Shown here: positions 16,799 through 23,937 of the stretch, one piece after another | Position numbering within the stretch: the stretch's first letter is position 1 | How the letters are laid out: every line of letters starts with the position of its first letter | DNA from: an uncultured Bacteroidales bacterium | Lineage (GTDB): Bacteria > Bacteroidota > Bacteroidia > Bacteroidales > Muribaculaceae | DNA: 32,324 bases | NCBI GenBank assembly: GCA_900547755.1 | Contig: URIC01000023.1 | Coordinates: 1 to 32,324, forward strand | Reading direction: 5' to 3' | Program-made: the position numbers and the translations under genes | Notes under the pieces: generated by a model | The model's input: only the letters and a program-made list of their open reading frames with translations | Told to the model about the DNA's origin: nothing | Database searches by the model: none

Positions 16799-17551
16799 AT
16801 GCGTCTTTCCATAGTCATAATTTCCTGGAACTCCCTGTCCATGTTGCGCCGTTGTCTTGATTCGCTCGCAACCGTGTTGCGACGCGAGGATGTGGAACTG
16901 GTGTGGGTGGACAACGGGTCCCGCGACGGTTCGGCCGCCTACATGGCCGCCGAGTGGCCGCAGGTGGTGACTGAACTGCTGCCCGAGAACCGGGGTGTGG
17001 CTTACGCCCGCAACCGGGGAGTGGAGCTTGCGCAAGGCAAGTATATCCTGTTCCTGGATGACGATACGGAGGCTGACGAAGACGCATTGGAGGCGCTCAT
17101 GACCTATCTGGACACTCACCCTGAGGTGGGAATCGCCGGGTGCGCCTTGCGCGATGGCGAGGGTAATCTGCAGGACTCGTTCAAAACATATCCGGGACTG
17201 TGGCAGAAGGTACGTAATGTGGTCTGGGGCAAGCTGTGCCGCAGCCAACGGCCGGTGGAATTGCCCCCTCATGTAATACACCCTACTTACATTATCGGCG
17301 CCTGCCAGATGATACGCCGGGAGGTATTTGACCGTATAGGTCTGCTTGACGAGGTCATATTCTATGGTCCGGAGGATGCGGATTTTTGCCTGCGCGCCCA
17401 CAAGGCCGGGTGGCTGACAGCCTACTTGCCGCAGGTATGTATCCGTCACCACTGGCGGCGGATTACCAACCGGCGGCTTACCTCTCCCATAGCCAGGGCT
17501 CACGCTCGCGCTTTGCTTCACTTCTGGATTAAACACCGCCGTCTGTTCTGA
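16799..17551 (+). CDS. Family 2 glycosyltransferase
   Basis: A 250-residue GT-A fold glycosyltransferase, similar to rhamnosyl/WbbL-like GT2 enzymes. It has the nucleotide-sugar binding start LSIVIISWN (3-11), VDNGSRDGS (37-45), the block ENRGVAYARNRGVELAQG, the metal-binding DDD (87-89) and the acceptor-side motif GPEDADFCLRAHKAGW. The C-terminus is basic with no obvious membrane span, so it likely acts at the cytosolic membrane face. It follows the radical SAM gene by 5 bp and is almost certainly co-transcribed. A role in a surface polysaccharide or glycolipid is likely; donor and acceptor are not deducible. Confidence 0.92.
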   Translation: MRLSIVIISWNSLSMLRRCLDSLATVLRREDVELVWVDNGSRDGSAAYMAAEWPQVVTELLPENRGVAYARNRGVELAQGKYILFLDDDTEADEDALEALMTYLDTHPEVGIAGCALRDGEGNLQDSFKTYPGLWQKVRNVVWGKLCRSQRPVELPPHVIHPTYIIGACQMIRREVFDRIGLLDEVIFYGPEDADFCLRAHKAGWLTAYLPQVCIRHHWRRITNRRLTSPIARAHARALLHFWIKHRRLF

Positions 17552-17624
17552 CTAAAGTTTTTGAACTACCTGATTCAGACGGGGAGGTGGAGCGGGCCAT
17601 GATGCAATCTGACAATATTTAATT

Positions 17625-19247
17625 CTAAAGAGCGCGGATAAAACTATCCCATTCGCTTGGAGCGCGTTTCTGTCCGAATGCTTTCTCAAATAGACGGCGA
17701 CGTGTCGCCGACACTGATTCTTTGCTGTGACATGTTAAAGCGGCTATGTTAGAAGGGGTGAACCCCATTTTAAGCAATTGGCAAACTTTCATTTCGTTAT
17801 CATTCATCCGACATAAAGACAACAGACTGTTTTCAAAATCCGGATAAATGCTCTGTAGCGTGGCAGTTACCTGTTTCCACTCGTCTGATGAAAGCCCCGC
17901 AGGTCCCGACGGGTCATTTATGTTACGGCATATTTGCTGATAAATGTCTGAAGCCTCTATCTGAGAGACATTATTGCTCATGCGCTTGACATTCATAGAA
18001 GCACTTTCAGAGCGCATTGCTTCAAGTTTGTCTATTTTAAGTTTCATCAAGGCGTGCTGTTGTCTCTTGTATCGCATATAGAATATGGCTGCCAACGAGA
18101 ATGAAGCTAACATAATTATTGCAGCAACTACAAGCCATATCAATTTTGTATTTCGGGCTTTGAGCATTGTATTCTCATTTTCACGCAATGTGTAGTCGTA
18201 CAGCGTATTCATCTTTATGATAGTTTGCGCCCGGTCTATTTTAGATACTGAGTCATCCAAACTTATGTATTGATTGATAAAATCCATGGCTTGCTGTGGC
18301 TTATTACTTTTTAGAGCAAGTTCGGCCAATGTCTTGGAAGCCCATCGTTTGTCATGTAAGTTTCCTTCATTAAGCATTTTCATGCTCATGCGCTGACACT
18401 CTGAAGTGTCACCTGTGGAATAAGCTAATCGTGCGCCAATAGTGTATTGAGCCATGGTAGGCTTTATACCGGAGAATTTTTGGGCTTTTTGATAATCTTC
18501 ATTGGCAAGTTTGTAATCACCTTTCTCAATTTGGGCAACAACTTTTAGCAAATATAATTCATGCAGAAAAAGGGTGTCACGCATGGAGGATGCCAGATTT
18601 ATGCCGCGATTGCAATAAATGAGACTGCTGTCAGGCTTGGACATAGACAAGTATGTGTTGGCCACATCACGTAAATTAAACACCATACCGACTGTGTCGT
18701 CAGACTCATTATTAATATTAAAAGCCTGTTGATACTTTTCTATTGCTTCGGCACATAAATCCTGATACAGGTACACAGAGCCAAGCTGACTGAAGCATTT
18801 GCCTTTCAGACGGGCAAAATCCTCCGGAGATGAAGAAGCATCAATCGCCCGGAGCGCTTCCATAAAATACTGACTGGCTCGTGGAGCGTCGTTAGCAGTG
18901 CGATAAACCCTGCCTGCGTAATACAGAGCTTCGGGCAATAGCTCCTTGTCTCCGCCTCCGTCATAATAATCTACAATATCCAGCATTTCATCAGGCTTGC
19001 AGAGAGGTTGGTATGCTTTGTCCGATGCCTTTATTACGAGCAAACGCCAATACATACGTGTGGCTTCCGGTTCTGCATCCATACGCTTTTCTACACTACG
19101 TAAAAGGCGTAACGCTGAATCCGGATTTTCTTCCGTAAGTCTGTCTGCCTCATACAATATACGTGGATAGCCGTTGTGACCGCATGAAACAATCAGCAAT
19201 ACAAGCAGAATTGACGTTGTTAGCAACTGGATAAAAATACGGTGCAT
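17625..19247 (-). CDS. Membrane-anchored TPR protein with C-terminal LuxR-like DNA-binding domain
   Basis: A 540-residue protein. The N-terminus is lipoprotein-like (LLIVSC, Cys22). Residues 30-345 are tetratricopeptide-like helical repeats (for example AEAIEKYQQAFNIN). A transmembrane segment at 369-391 (LIWLVVAAIIMLASFSLAAIF) is followed by a basic coiled-coil-like stretch. Residues 480-525 form a LuxR-type helix-turn-helix (NDNEMKVCQLLKMGFTPSNIAALTCHSKESVSATRRRLF). The layout is that of Bacteroidales one-component regulators that place TPRs in the periplasm and bind DNA in the cytosol. The divergent genes at 19505-21304 are the natural target, and the intervening 257 bp holds promoter boxes for both directions and TGTACA-like sites. 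Whether Cys22 is really lipidated, given the second membrane segment, is uncertain. Confidence 0.88.
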   Translation of the reverse strand: MHRIFIQLLTTSILLVLLIVSCGHNGYPRILYEADRLTEENPDSALRLLRSVEKRMDAEPEATRMYWRLLVIKASDKAYQPLCKPDEMLDIVDYYDGGGDKELLPEALYYAGRVYRTANDAPRASQYFMEALRAIDASSSPEDFARLKGKCFSQLGSVYLYQDLCAEAIEKYQQAFNINNESDDTVGMVFNLRDVANTYLSMSKPDSSLIYCNRGINLASSMRDTLFLHELYLLKVVAQIEKGDYKLANEDYQKAQKFSGIKPTMAQYTIGARLAYSTGDTSECQRMSMKMLNEGNLHDKRWASKTLAELALKSNKPQQAMDFINQYISLDDSVSKIDRAQTIIKMNTLYDYTLRENENTMLKARNTKLIWLVVAAIIMLASFSLAAIFYMRYKRQQHALMKLKIDKLEAMRSESASMNVKRMSNNVSQIEASDIYQQICRNINDPSGPAGLSSDEWKQVTATLQSIYPDFENSLLSLCRMNDNEMKVCQLLKMGFTPSNIAALTCHSKESVSATRRRLFEKAFGQKRAPSEWDSFIRAL

Positions 19248-19279
19248 GATAACAATTATAACGGATTACTTAAGAGTGA

Positions 19280-19310
19280 CAAAATTAAGTAATTTCATCA
19301 ACAAATGCAA
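19280..19310 (-). promoter_or_regulatory. Promoter of the TPR/LuxR regulator
   Basis: On the minus strand, TTG (complement of 19308-19310), 20 bases, then TAATTTTG (complement of 19280-19287): a full Bacteroidetes -33/-7 pair, 33 bp ahead of the start codon. Confidence 0.7.
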
Positions 19311-19373
19311 AAAAAGTTTTTACATTATCGGGCCATTTCTACGGCTATTATAATTTATGCCTTTGAACAATAG

Positions 19374-19443
19374 TGTACGCCTCACTATGAGTGTACAAAT
19401 CAATGTACAAGTATTTTTACACTGCTTTGAACACCCAAGTACA
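19374..19443. promoter_or_regulatory. Cluster of TGTACA-like sites, candidate operator
   Basis: Two perfect TGTACA hexamers at 19392-19397 and 19404-19409 (12-bp period), flanked by TGTACG (19374-19379) and AGTACA (19438-19443). The cluster ends about 23 bp upstream of the TAACTTTG box that serves the + strand genes. It is a possible binding site for the divergent LuxR-type regulator. Confidence 0.4.
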
Positions 19444-19465
19444 TAGATGTAAATCAACAACTTGT

Positions 19466-19473
19466 TAACTTTG
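19466..19473 (+). promoter_or_regulatory. -7 box for the small lipoprotein and secreted-protein genes
   Basis: TAACTTTG matches TAnnTTTG and lies 31 bp ahead of the ATG at 19505. No TTG is present at the -33 position, suggesting an activator is needed; the TGTACA cluster lies just upstream. Confidence 0.6.
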
Positions 19474-19504
19474 CAACATCAAAACTGATAATCACAAAAG
19501 AATC

Positions 19505-19711
19505 ATGCTCAAAAAAGTAAAGGACATATCACTGGGATGTATGGTCACAGTTCTACCTACAATGATAGGCGCTTGTTCTGACGGAGCAAGGATAGAGAAG
19601 CGAAAGAATACAAGCGGCTTTGACAGAGATAGAGACACATGTATGTATGCCTCGGATGCAGACATTAATATCAATATTGAAAGGAAATTGCAATTCCATG
19701 AAGAAAAATAA
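19505..19711 (+). CDS. Small putative lipoprotein
   Basis: A 68-residue ORF with a basic start (MLKKVKD), a hydrophobic stretch (about 9-22) and a lipobox-like MIGAC (Cys24), followed by a short charged tail. It is the first ORF after the TAACTTTG box and its end overlaps (by 14 bp) an in-frame ATG at 19698 of the next gene. This favours a real leader or small lipoprotein, but it belongs to no family I recognise and the composition of its second half is unremarkable. A spurious ORF in a long leader remains possible. Confidence 0.45.
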   Translation: MLKKVKDISLGCMVTVLPTMIGACSDGARIEKRKNTSGFDRDRDTCMYASDADININIERKLQFHEEK

Positions 19712-19739
19712 TATTCACCATATCAAAACAATTAAAATG

Positions 19740-19883
19740 ATGAAAGGATTTAAAATTGTAGCTGTAGTAGCCTCGCTTTGCCCTGTGTTCGTAAGCGCGC
19801 AGACTATTGAACAACCCTTGCCGGGAATCCCGGGTGGTACACACGCTCATGCACTAAATATATGCACCTGCTCGGCCCTTTAG
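19740..19883 (+). pseudogene. N-terminal signal-peptide fragment of a frameshifted secreted protein
   Basis: From the ATG at 19740 (alternatives at 19737 and 19698) the frame gives MKGFKIVAVVASLCPVFVSA, a good Sec signal peptide, then QTIEQPLPGIPGG and about 10 residues that look like a mature N-terminus. It ends at a TAG (19881-19883). The rest of the protein continues in the -1 frame from about 19860. The junction contains ATATAT (19858-19863), where gain or loss of bases would restore one frame. Read with the next entry it is a single broken gene; a sequencing or assembly error is the alternative. Confidence 0.65.
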
Positions 19884-21304
19884 AGTACGGTGGAGAATCA
19901 TCCGTGCCCTCTAAAATTGTAGAAACTGATGACGGGCAAGTCTTTATGGGCGGTGTTTTCACCGACTTTGAGGGTTGTGGATGGTTAACCGGTCATAAGG
20001 ATGCAGAAACAGGCGACGTCATCCTGAGGTTTCCTCAAATCATGTACGATGAAGATTACAATGATGACCGCTATTACTATTATGCTTGTTGTGTAAATCT
20101 CAACGATGATTCTACGGATATGGAAGTATCCGCCAATCAAACGCTTACTTTGCATACAGACGATGAAGGTAATTTGCAAGTAGCCGACTTAGACACTGCA
20201 ATCGGTATATGCTATGTGTTTGACCCCGATACTAATGAACAAGCCACTGAAAACGGCTCTGAAGGATGTGAACTGCGTTGGTTTGGCATAGCTTACTCCG
20301 ACATAAAATGGACAAAACTCAAGGCTAATGCAATAACTATCCCCGAAGGGGTGACAACGGAACGTTATGCCATGCGTCATAGCACCAACGCCCGGTTTGT
20401 GGATATAGCTGTGGAGAATAACAAAATCTATTTGGCAGGTCTCATGCCGGACCCGAAAGTGTGCATCACGGCAGACATTGCGAGCGATGGAAGCACCGTT
20501 ATATTCCCCACCAATCAGTTCTTGGGAGTGAGTGAAAGCGAGGATTTCTTTTACTACTTTGTGGCTGCCGCACCCGAGACTATTCCGGACCCGGAAACCG
20601 GAGGATTTGTTGAGACAATAGCTCCTACAGACAAACTTTCGGCTAAATGGGACAGGGAAAAACATACTTTGACCTTTGTTGAGCCAAACACCGGTTTTGC
20701 CATTGCCAATGGTGAGTCTAAAGTGGGCGGAGGTTCGCTTTTCATGGAGCCTTCCTTTATTCGCCAAGAGGATTATATAGCTGATGCACCTGTCACTCCT
20801 GAAATTCTGATTTACAATCCTTATACGGAAGACCAGGGTTATGGCACTATTAACTTCAACTTGCCTTTCTGGAATAACGATGGATTGCTTATTAATCCGG
20901 AAAATATGTACTACAATATTTATGTGGACGATGAAGTTCTTACTTTAACCACCGATGTGTATCAATCTCTTGAAAATAGCCTTGCGGATATACCCTATAC
21001 TTTTACTGACAACTATGACTTGTTCAGTGTCGGACTGAACCACGCTGTGTATCTTTATTCCGATGGTTATGACAGAATAGGCGTACGCTCGGTAACCGAG
21101 GTTGATGGCAAGAAGTTCTATTCTCCCATTGCTTATGTCAAGTCAAGTTCTTTGAAAGACTCTTTGGAAGATGACAAGGCTGTTCTGGAAATATATTATC
21201 TGGATTTAACAGGACAACGGATTGAAAACCCGTCCGGAGTACCGGTAATCAAATGTACTCGTTTTGCTGACGGCTCATTCAAGGCGGAAAAAGTGTTGCG
21301 TTAA
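19862..21304 (+). CDS. Body of a secreted protein with Por-type C-terminal tail; signal peptide in another frame
   Basis: 480 residues starting at an internal ATG with no signal peptide of its own. The start MHLLGPLEYGGESSVPSKIVETDDGQ looks like the middle of a domain, and a signal peptide sits directly upstream in the other frame. The protein is acidic, rich in Tyr/Asp, has beta-type segments such as GQVFMGGVFTDFEG and SDIKWTKLKA, and ends with YYLDLTGQRIENPSGVPVIK then a Lys/Arg tail. This pattern parallels the tail of the gene at the left edge and suggests type IX-like export. No enzyme motif was recognised. It is divergent from the TPR/LuxR regulator, which may control it. Confidence 0.8.
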   Translation: MHLLGPLEYGGESSVPSKIVETDDGQVFMGGVFTDFEGCGWLTGHKDAETGDVILRFPQIMYDEDYNDDRYYYYACCVNLNDDSTDMEVSANQTLTLHTDDEGNLQVADLDTAIGICYVFDPDTNEQATENGSEGCELRWFGIAYSDIKWTKLKANAITIPEGVTTERYAMRHSTNARFVDIAVENNKIYLAGLMPDPKVCITADIASDGSTVIFPTNQFLGVSESEDFFYYFVAAAPETIPDPETGGFVETIAPTDKLSAKWDREKHTLTFVEPNTGFAIANGESKVGGGSLFMEPSFIRQEDYIADAPVTPEILIYNPYTEDQGYGTINFNLPFWNNDGLLINPENMYYNIYVDDEVLTLTTDVYQSLENSLADIPYTFTDNYDLFSVGLNHAVYLYSDGYDRIGVRSVTEVDGKKFYSPIAYVKSSSLKDSLEDDKAVLEIYYLDLTGQRIENPSGVPVIKCTRFADGSFKAEKVLR

Positions 21305-21332
21305 CTTTCCTCTATTCCTCGATTTATTCAAC

Positions 21333-21375
21333 AAGGGCTGTGTGACGACTGCAAGGTCTCACACGGCCTTTGCTC
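21333..21375 (+). terminator. Terminator hairpin after the secreted-protein gene
   Basis: A 13-bp stem with two G-U pairs (21333-21345 with 21359-21371), 29 bp after the stop codon, followed by TTTGCTCG. It is the first of three consecutive hairpins in this gap. Confidence 0.55.
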
Positions 21376-21417
21376 GTAAATACGGCCTAAAACGGATTGT
21401 CGTTTTAGTATGACTGA

Positions 21418-21457
21418 GGGGCTGTGTTAAAATGCGAATTTTAGCACAGCCCCCTTT
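21418..21457. terminator. Bidirectional terminator between convergent genes
   Basis: A 16-bp stem with one G-U pair (21418-21433 with 21438-21453) and a GCGA tetraloop. CCTTTAATT follows on the + strand. It can serve the secreted-protein gene and, from the other side, the aminopeptidase gene ending at 21541. Confidence 0.65.
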
Positions 21458-21540
21458 AATTAAGAGTAGGGATGGAGCGGAACTACATCAGGTATAATTT
21501 ACGTCCGCGTTTCCTTTTCCCTAATTGCAGTGGAGGAATT

Positions 21541-22965
21541 TTAGTACATGGGGTCCCAGGCGGGGAGCAGGATAGGCTTCTGGTTCAGAAGTTTTGCCAG
21601 ATTCTCAGGCACATATTTGCGCTCCACCACCAGACGGAACATATACTCGTCAAACCAGGGGTCGGTGAGGATGAGGTGGCCGTCGTTAGGCCCGTCGCCC
21701 CAGCTGTTCTCGACCATCCATTTGCGGGGAGTCCCATTCTCGTCAAGGTCGACTGCCACCAATGTCATGGCGTGGGAAGAGGCGCTCGCGTGGGTGCGTA
21801 TGCGGTCAGCCTTGTTCATGCCGAACTGAGTGCCCATCAGCTCCGAATAGTCGAAATTCGAAGGGTCAAGCACACCTTTGTCACGGTCAAGGAATTTGCC
21901 TACATCGCAAGAGAAATACATTGCGGTGCTGTCCTTGATGGACTCTATGGCCATCTTCTTGATTTCCTCTGTGGGGAGGTTGAGGTATGTCCAGTTGGGG
22001 CCGTCGTATTCGTGGCGGTCGTAGTCTATCTCATACATCTTGTAATACTCCCTGGAGGGGTCGTTCATCAGCATCACGTAGTTGTCGCGGAGGTCGTTTC
22101 CTGCGAACTCCTGATAGAAAGACTGGGGAGTGTAGGTTTTGGTTGACACAAGGTCACCCTTGGAGTCGAAACGGGACCAGGTGAACTGTGCGGGCGGCTC
22201 GCCGAGGGTGAGCGCGAGCATACGGTAGACGTTGCCGAGCATCTCCTCTTTGCGGCGGGCCAGCTTCTCTTTCGAAGCGCCGGAGGCCTTCATTTTGCGG
22301 AGTTCCAGGCCATCCTCGCGCAGTTTGAGCGAGATAAGGCTATTCATTCGGGCAGTGTTGTTGCTGCTGTAAGTCTCGAGCATCACCCCGTCGGGCACCA
22401 CGCCATATTTCGTGACGTTCTCGGACAGGCCGGTGAATTGACCGCCGTCGTTGAGAGGATTGCGGAACAGCCAGTCCACCATTCTGTCGTCCATAGGGCG
22501 GTCGGCGTAATCTATCACGCCCTGAAGGAAGAGATTCGCCTTCTCAAGCTGGTCATAGAAGAAGTTGTAATTCTGAGAGAGCTTGAGTTCCTTGAGGTCA
22601 TTGTCGCGCATCATCTGAGAGCGCAGCACATTTAGCCCGGTAAACAGCCAGCAGCGTCCGCTGCTCTTCTGGTCCGTGATGCCCTTGCTGGGCACACGGT
22701 GGGAGAAGTGGGTGTCCAGACCGTTACGGTTGTCGGCGTTGACGGCAATCTTGTTGATGTCATTGCCTGCCAAAGCATTACGCAAAGCCTTGGTGGAGCC
22801 GTCTGCCTTATAAGCGGACTTGAGACGACCGAGCATCTCTGTAGATATGCCGCCGTTCTTGACCGGAGCCACAGGCTTGTTGCCGGCAGCCGCCAACGAA
22901 ACAGGCAGCAGAGCCAAAGAGGCGGCAAATACCAGTTTAGAGGCGTTAATTGTAAGTTTAGTCAT
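21541..22965 (-). CDS. pepC: Exported aminopeptidase C (bleomycin hydrolase-type C1B cysteine peptidase)
   Basis: A 474-residue papain-fold peptidase of the C1B family. The catalytic residues are in place: Q99 and C105 in TDQKSSGRCW, H398 in SSHAMTLVAVD, and N420 in VENSWGDG. Unlike the cytosolic PepC of lactic-acid bacteria it begins with a signal peptide (hydrophobic 8-27, ending SLAAAG), so it works in the periplasm or outside, presumably trimming peptides for uptake. It stands alone, convergent with the secreted-protein gene and 82 bp downstream of the dehydrogenase gene. I saw no clear TAnnTTTG box directly upstream. Confidence 0.93.
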   Translation of the reverse strand: MTKLTINASKLVFAASLALLPVSLAAAGNKPVAPVKNGGISTEMLGRLKSAYKADGSTKALRNALAGNDINKIAVNADNRNGLDTHFSHRVPSKGITDQKSSGRCWLFTGLNVLRSQMMRDNDLKELKLSQNYNFFYDQLEKANLFLQGVIDYADRPMDDRMVDWLFRNPLNDGGQFTGLSENVTKYGVVPDGVMLETYSSNNTARMNSLISLKLREDGLELRKMKASGASKEKLARRKEEMLGNVYRMLALTLGEPPAQFTWSRFDSKGDLVSTKTYTPQSFYQEFAGNDLRDNYVMLMNDPSREYYKMYEIDYDRHEYDGPNWTYLNLPTEEIKKMAIESIKDSTAMYFSCDVGKFLDRDKGVLDPSNFDYSELMGTQFGMNKADRIRTHASASSHAMTLVAVDLDENGTPRKWMVENSWGDGPNDGHLILTDPWFDEYMFRLVVERKYVPENLAKLLNQKPILLPAWDPMY

Positions 22966-23047
22966 ATTGGATTTAGGTATTGTATGAATAGGAGGTGAGA
23001 ATCCCTATGATTCGCGATGCGCTTTAAAAAATGTAGACAATAGCATT

Positions 23048-23800
23048 TTATTTCCTGACTATTACAGAGCCGGAACCCTGGTGTGTGGCGAGCACCAGCA
23101 CCTCGGCAATCTGCACATGGGCCGGAGCCTCGGCCGCATAGACAGCCACGTCGGCTATGTCATCGCCGGTGAGCGGTTTGATTCCCTTGTAGACGTTGTC
23201 GGCGCGCTCGGTGTCACCGTGGAAGCGGGTGCGGCTGAAATTAGTCTCCACGAGACCTGGCTTTATGTTGGTGACCCTCAGCGCGGTGTCGGCCACGTCT
23301 ATACGGAGACCGTCGGTAATGGTCTTTACCGCCGCCTTGGTGGCGCAGTATACATTGCCTCCGGCGTAAGCGGCATCGCCGGCCACAGAACCGATATTTA
23401 TAATCTGTCCCCTGTTACGTTTCACCATACCGGGCACAATCAGACGTGTCGTGAGCAGGCCCTTGATATTGGTGTCGACCATAGTGTCCCAGTCATCGAA
23501 ATCCCCCTCATACTCAGGTTCAAGACCGAGGGCAAGACCCGCGTTGTTCACGAGTACGTCAATTTCCCTCCAGTCCTGCGGAAGGCTTCTCACCGACATC
23601 TCGGCAAGTTTACGGTCGCGCACGTCAAACACGAGCACCAGACTCTCCACGCCCGTATCGGCCAGTTCGGCAGACAAATCCGCGAGGGCATCGGCCCTAC
23701 GCCCCGTGATAATCACCCTATAGCCGGCTTTGCCGAATTTCAGGGCGCAAGCGCGGCCAATGCCGCTGGTGGCGCCCGTCACCATAACAATCTTTTTCAT
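23048..23800 (-). CDS. Short-chain dehydrogenase/reductase, YdfG-like
   Basis: 250 residues from the ATG at 23800, which gives MKKIVMVTGATSGIGRA; an upstream in-frame extension to 23869 lacks homology. It has the cofactor motif TGATSGIG, NNAG, the catalytic Ser in INIGSVAG and YCATK (the YxxxK pair). The C-terminal part (PGLVETNFS, RFHGD, then LPL-type PAHVQIAEVLV) matches the YdfG group of NADP-dependent 3-hydroxy acid / L-allo-threonine dehydrogenases. Arg in the second strand (TGRRADAL) fits NADP preference. Substrate inferred from family only. A good promoter lies upstream. Confidence 0.92.
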   Translation of the reverse strand: MKKIVMVTGATSGIGRACALKFGKAGYRVIITGRRADALADLSAELADTGVESLVLVFDVRDRKLAEMSVRSLPQDWREIDVLVNNAGLALGLEPEYEGDFDDWDTMVDTNIKGLLTTRLIVPGMVKRNRGQIINIGSVAGDAAYAGGNVYCATKAAVKTITDGLRIDVADTALRVTNIKPGLVETNFSRTRFHGDTERADNVYKGIKPLTGDDIADVAVYAAEAPAHVQIAEVLVLATHQGSGSVIVRK

Positions 23801-23857
23801 GATATCAGTTAAAGCAGGTCCTGTAAATTGAACGCTGCCGGATAATAAATTTTTTCG

Positions 23858-23888
23858 CAAATTTAGCAATAATTCCCAATACCGCCAA
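23858..23888 (-). promoter_or_regulatory. Promoter of the short-chain dehydrogenase gene
   Basis: On the minus strand, TTG (complement of 23886-23888), 20 bases, then TAAATTTG (complement of 23858-23865): a complete Bacteroidetes-type promoter 57 bp upstream of the chosen start. It also supports the start at 23800 over 23869, which would lie upstream of the -7 box. Confidence 0.7.
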
Positions 23889-23937
23889 CCTTTTCTTTTT
23901 TGGGAGGAGTGAAGCGGGGCTTTAGCTCCGCTTGGAG

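Noticed and set aside
19850..19866. Programmed -1 ribosomal frameshift joining the signal peptide to the secreted protein
   Set aside because: The direction fits, but there is no X XXY YYZ slippery heptamer in frame and no clear downstream stem-loop; mutation, slippage or error is simpler.
23912..23933. 9-bp hairpin after comM as terminator
   Set aside because: Short, with one G-U pair and no T run on either strand.
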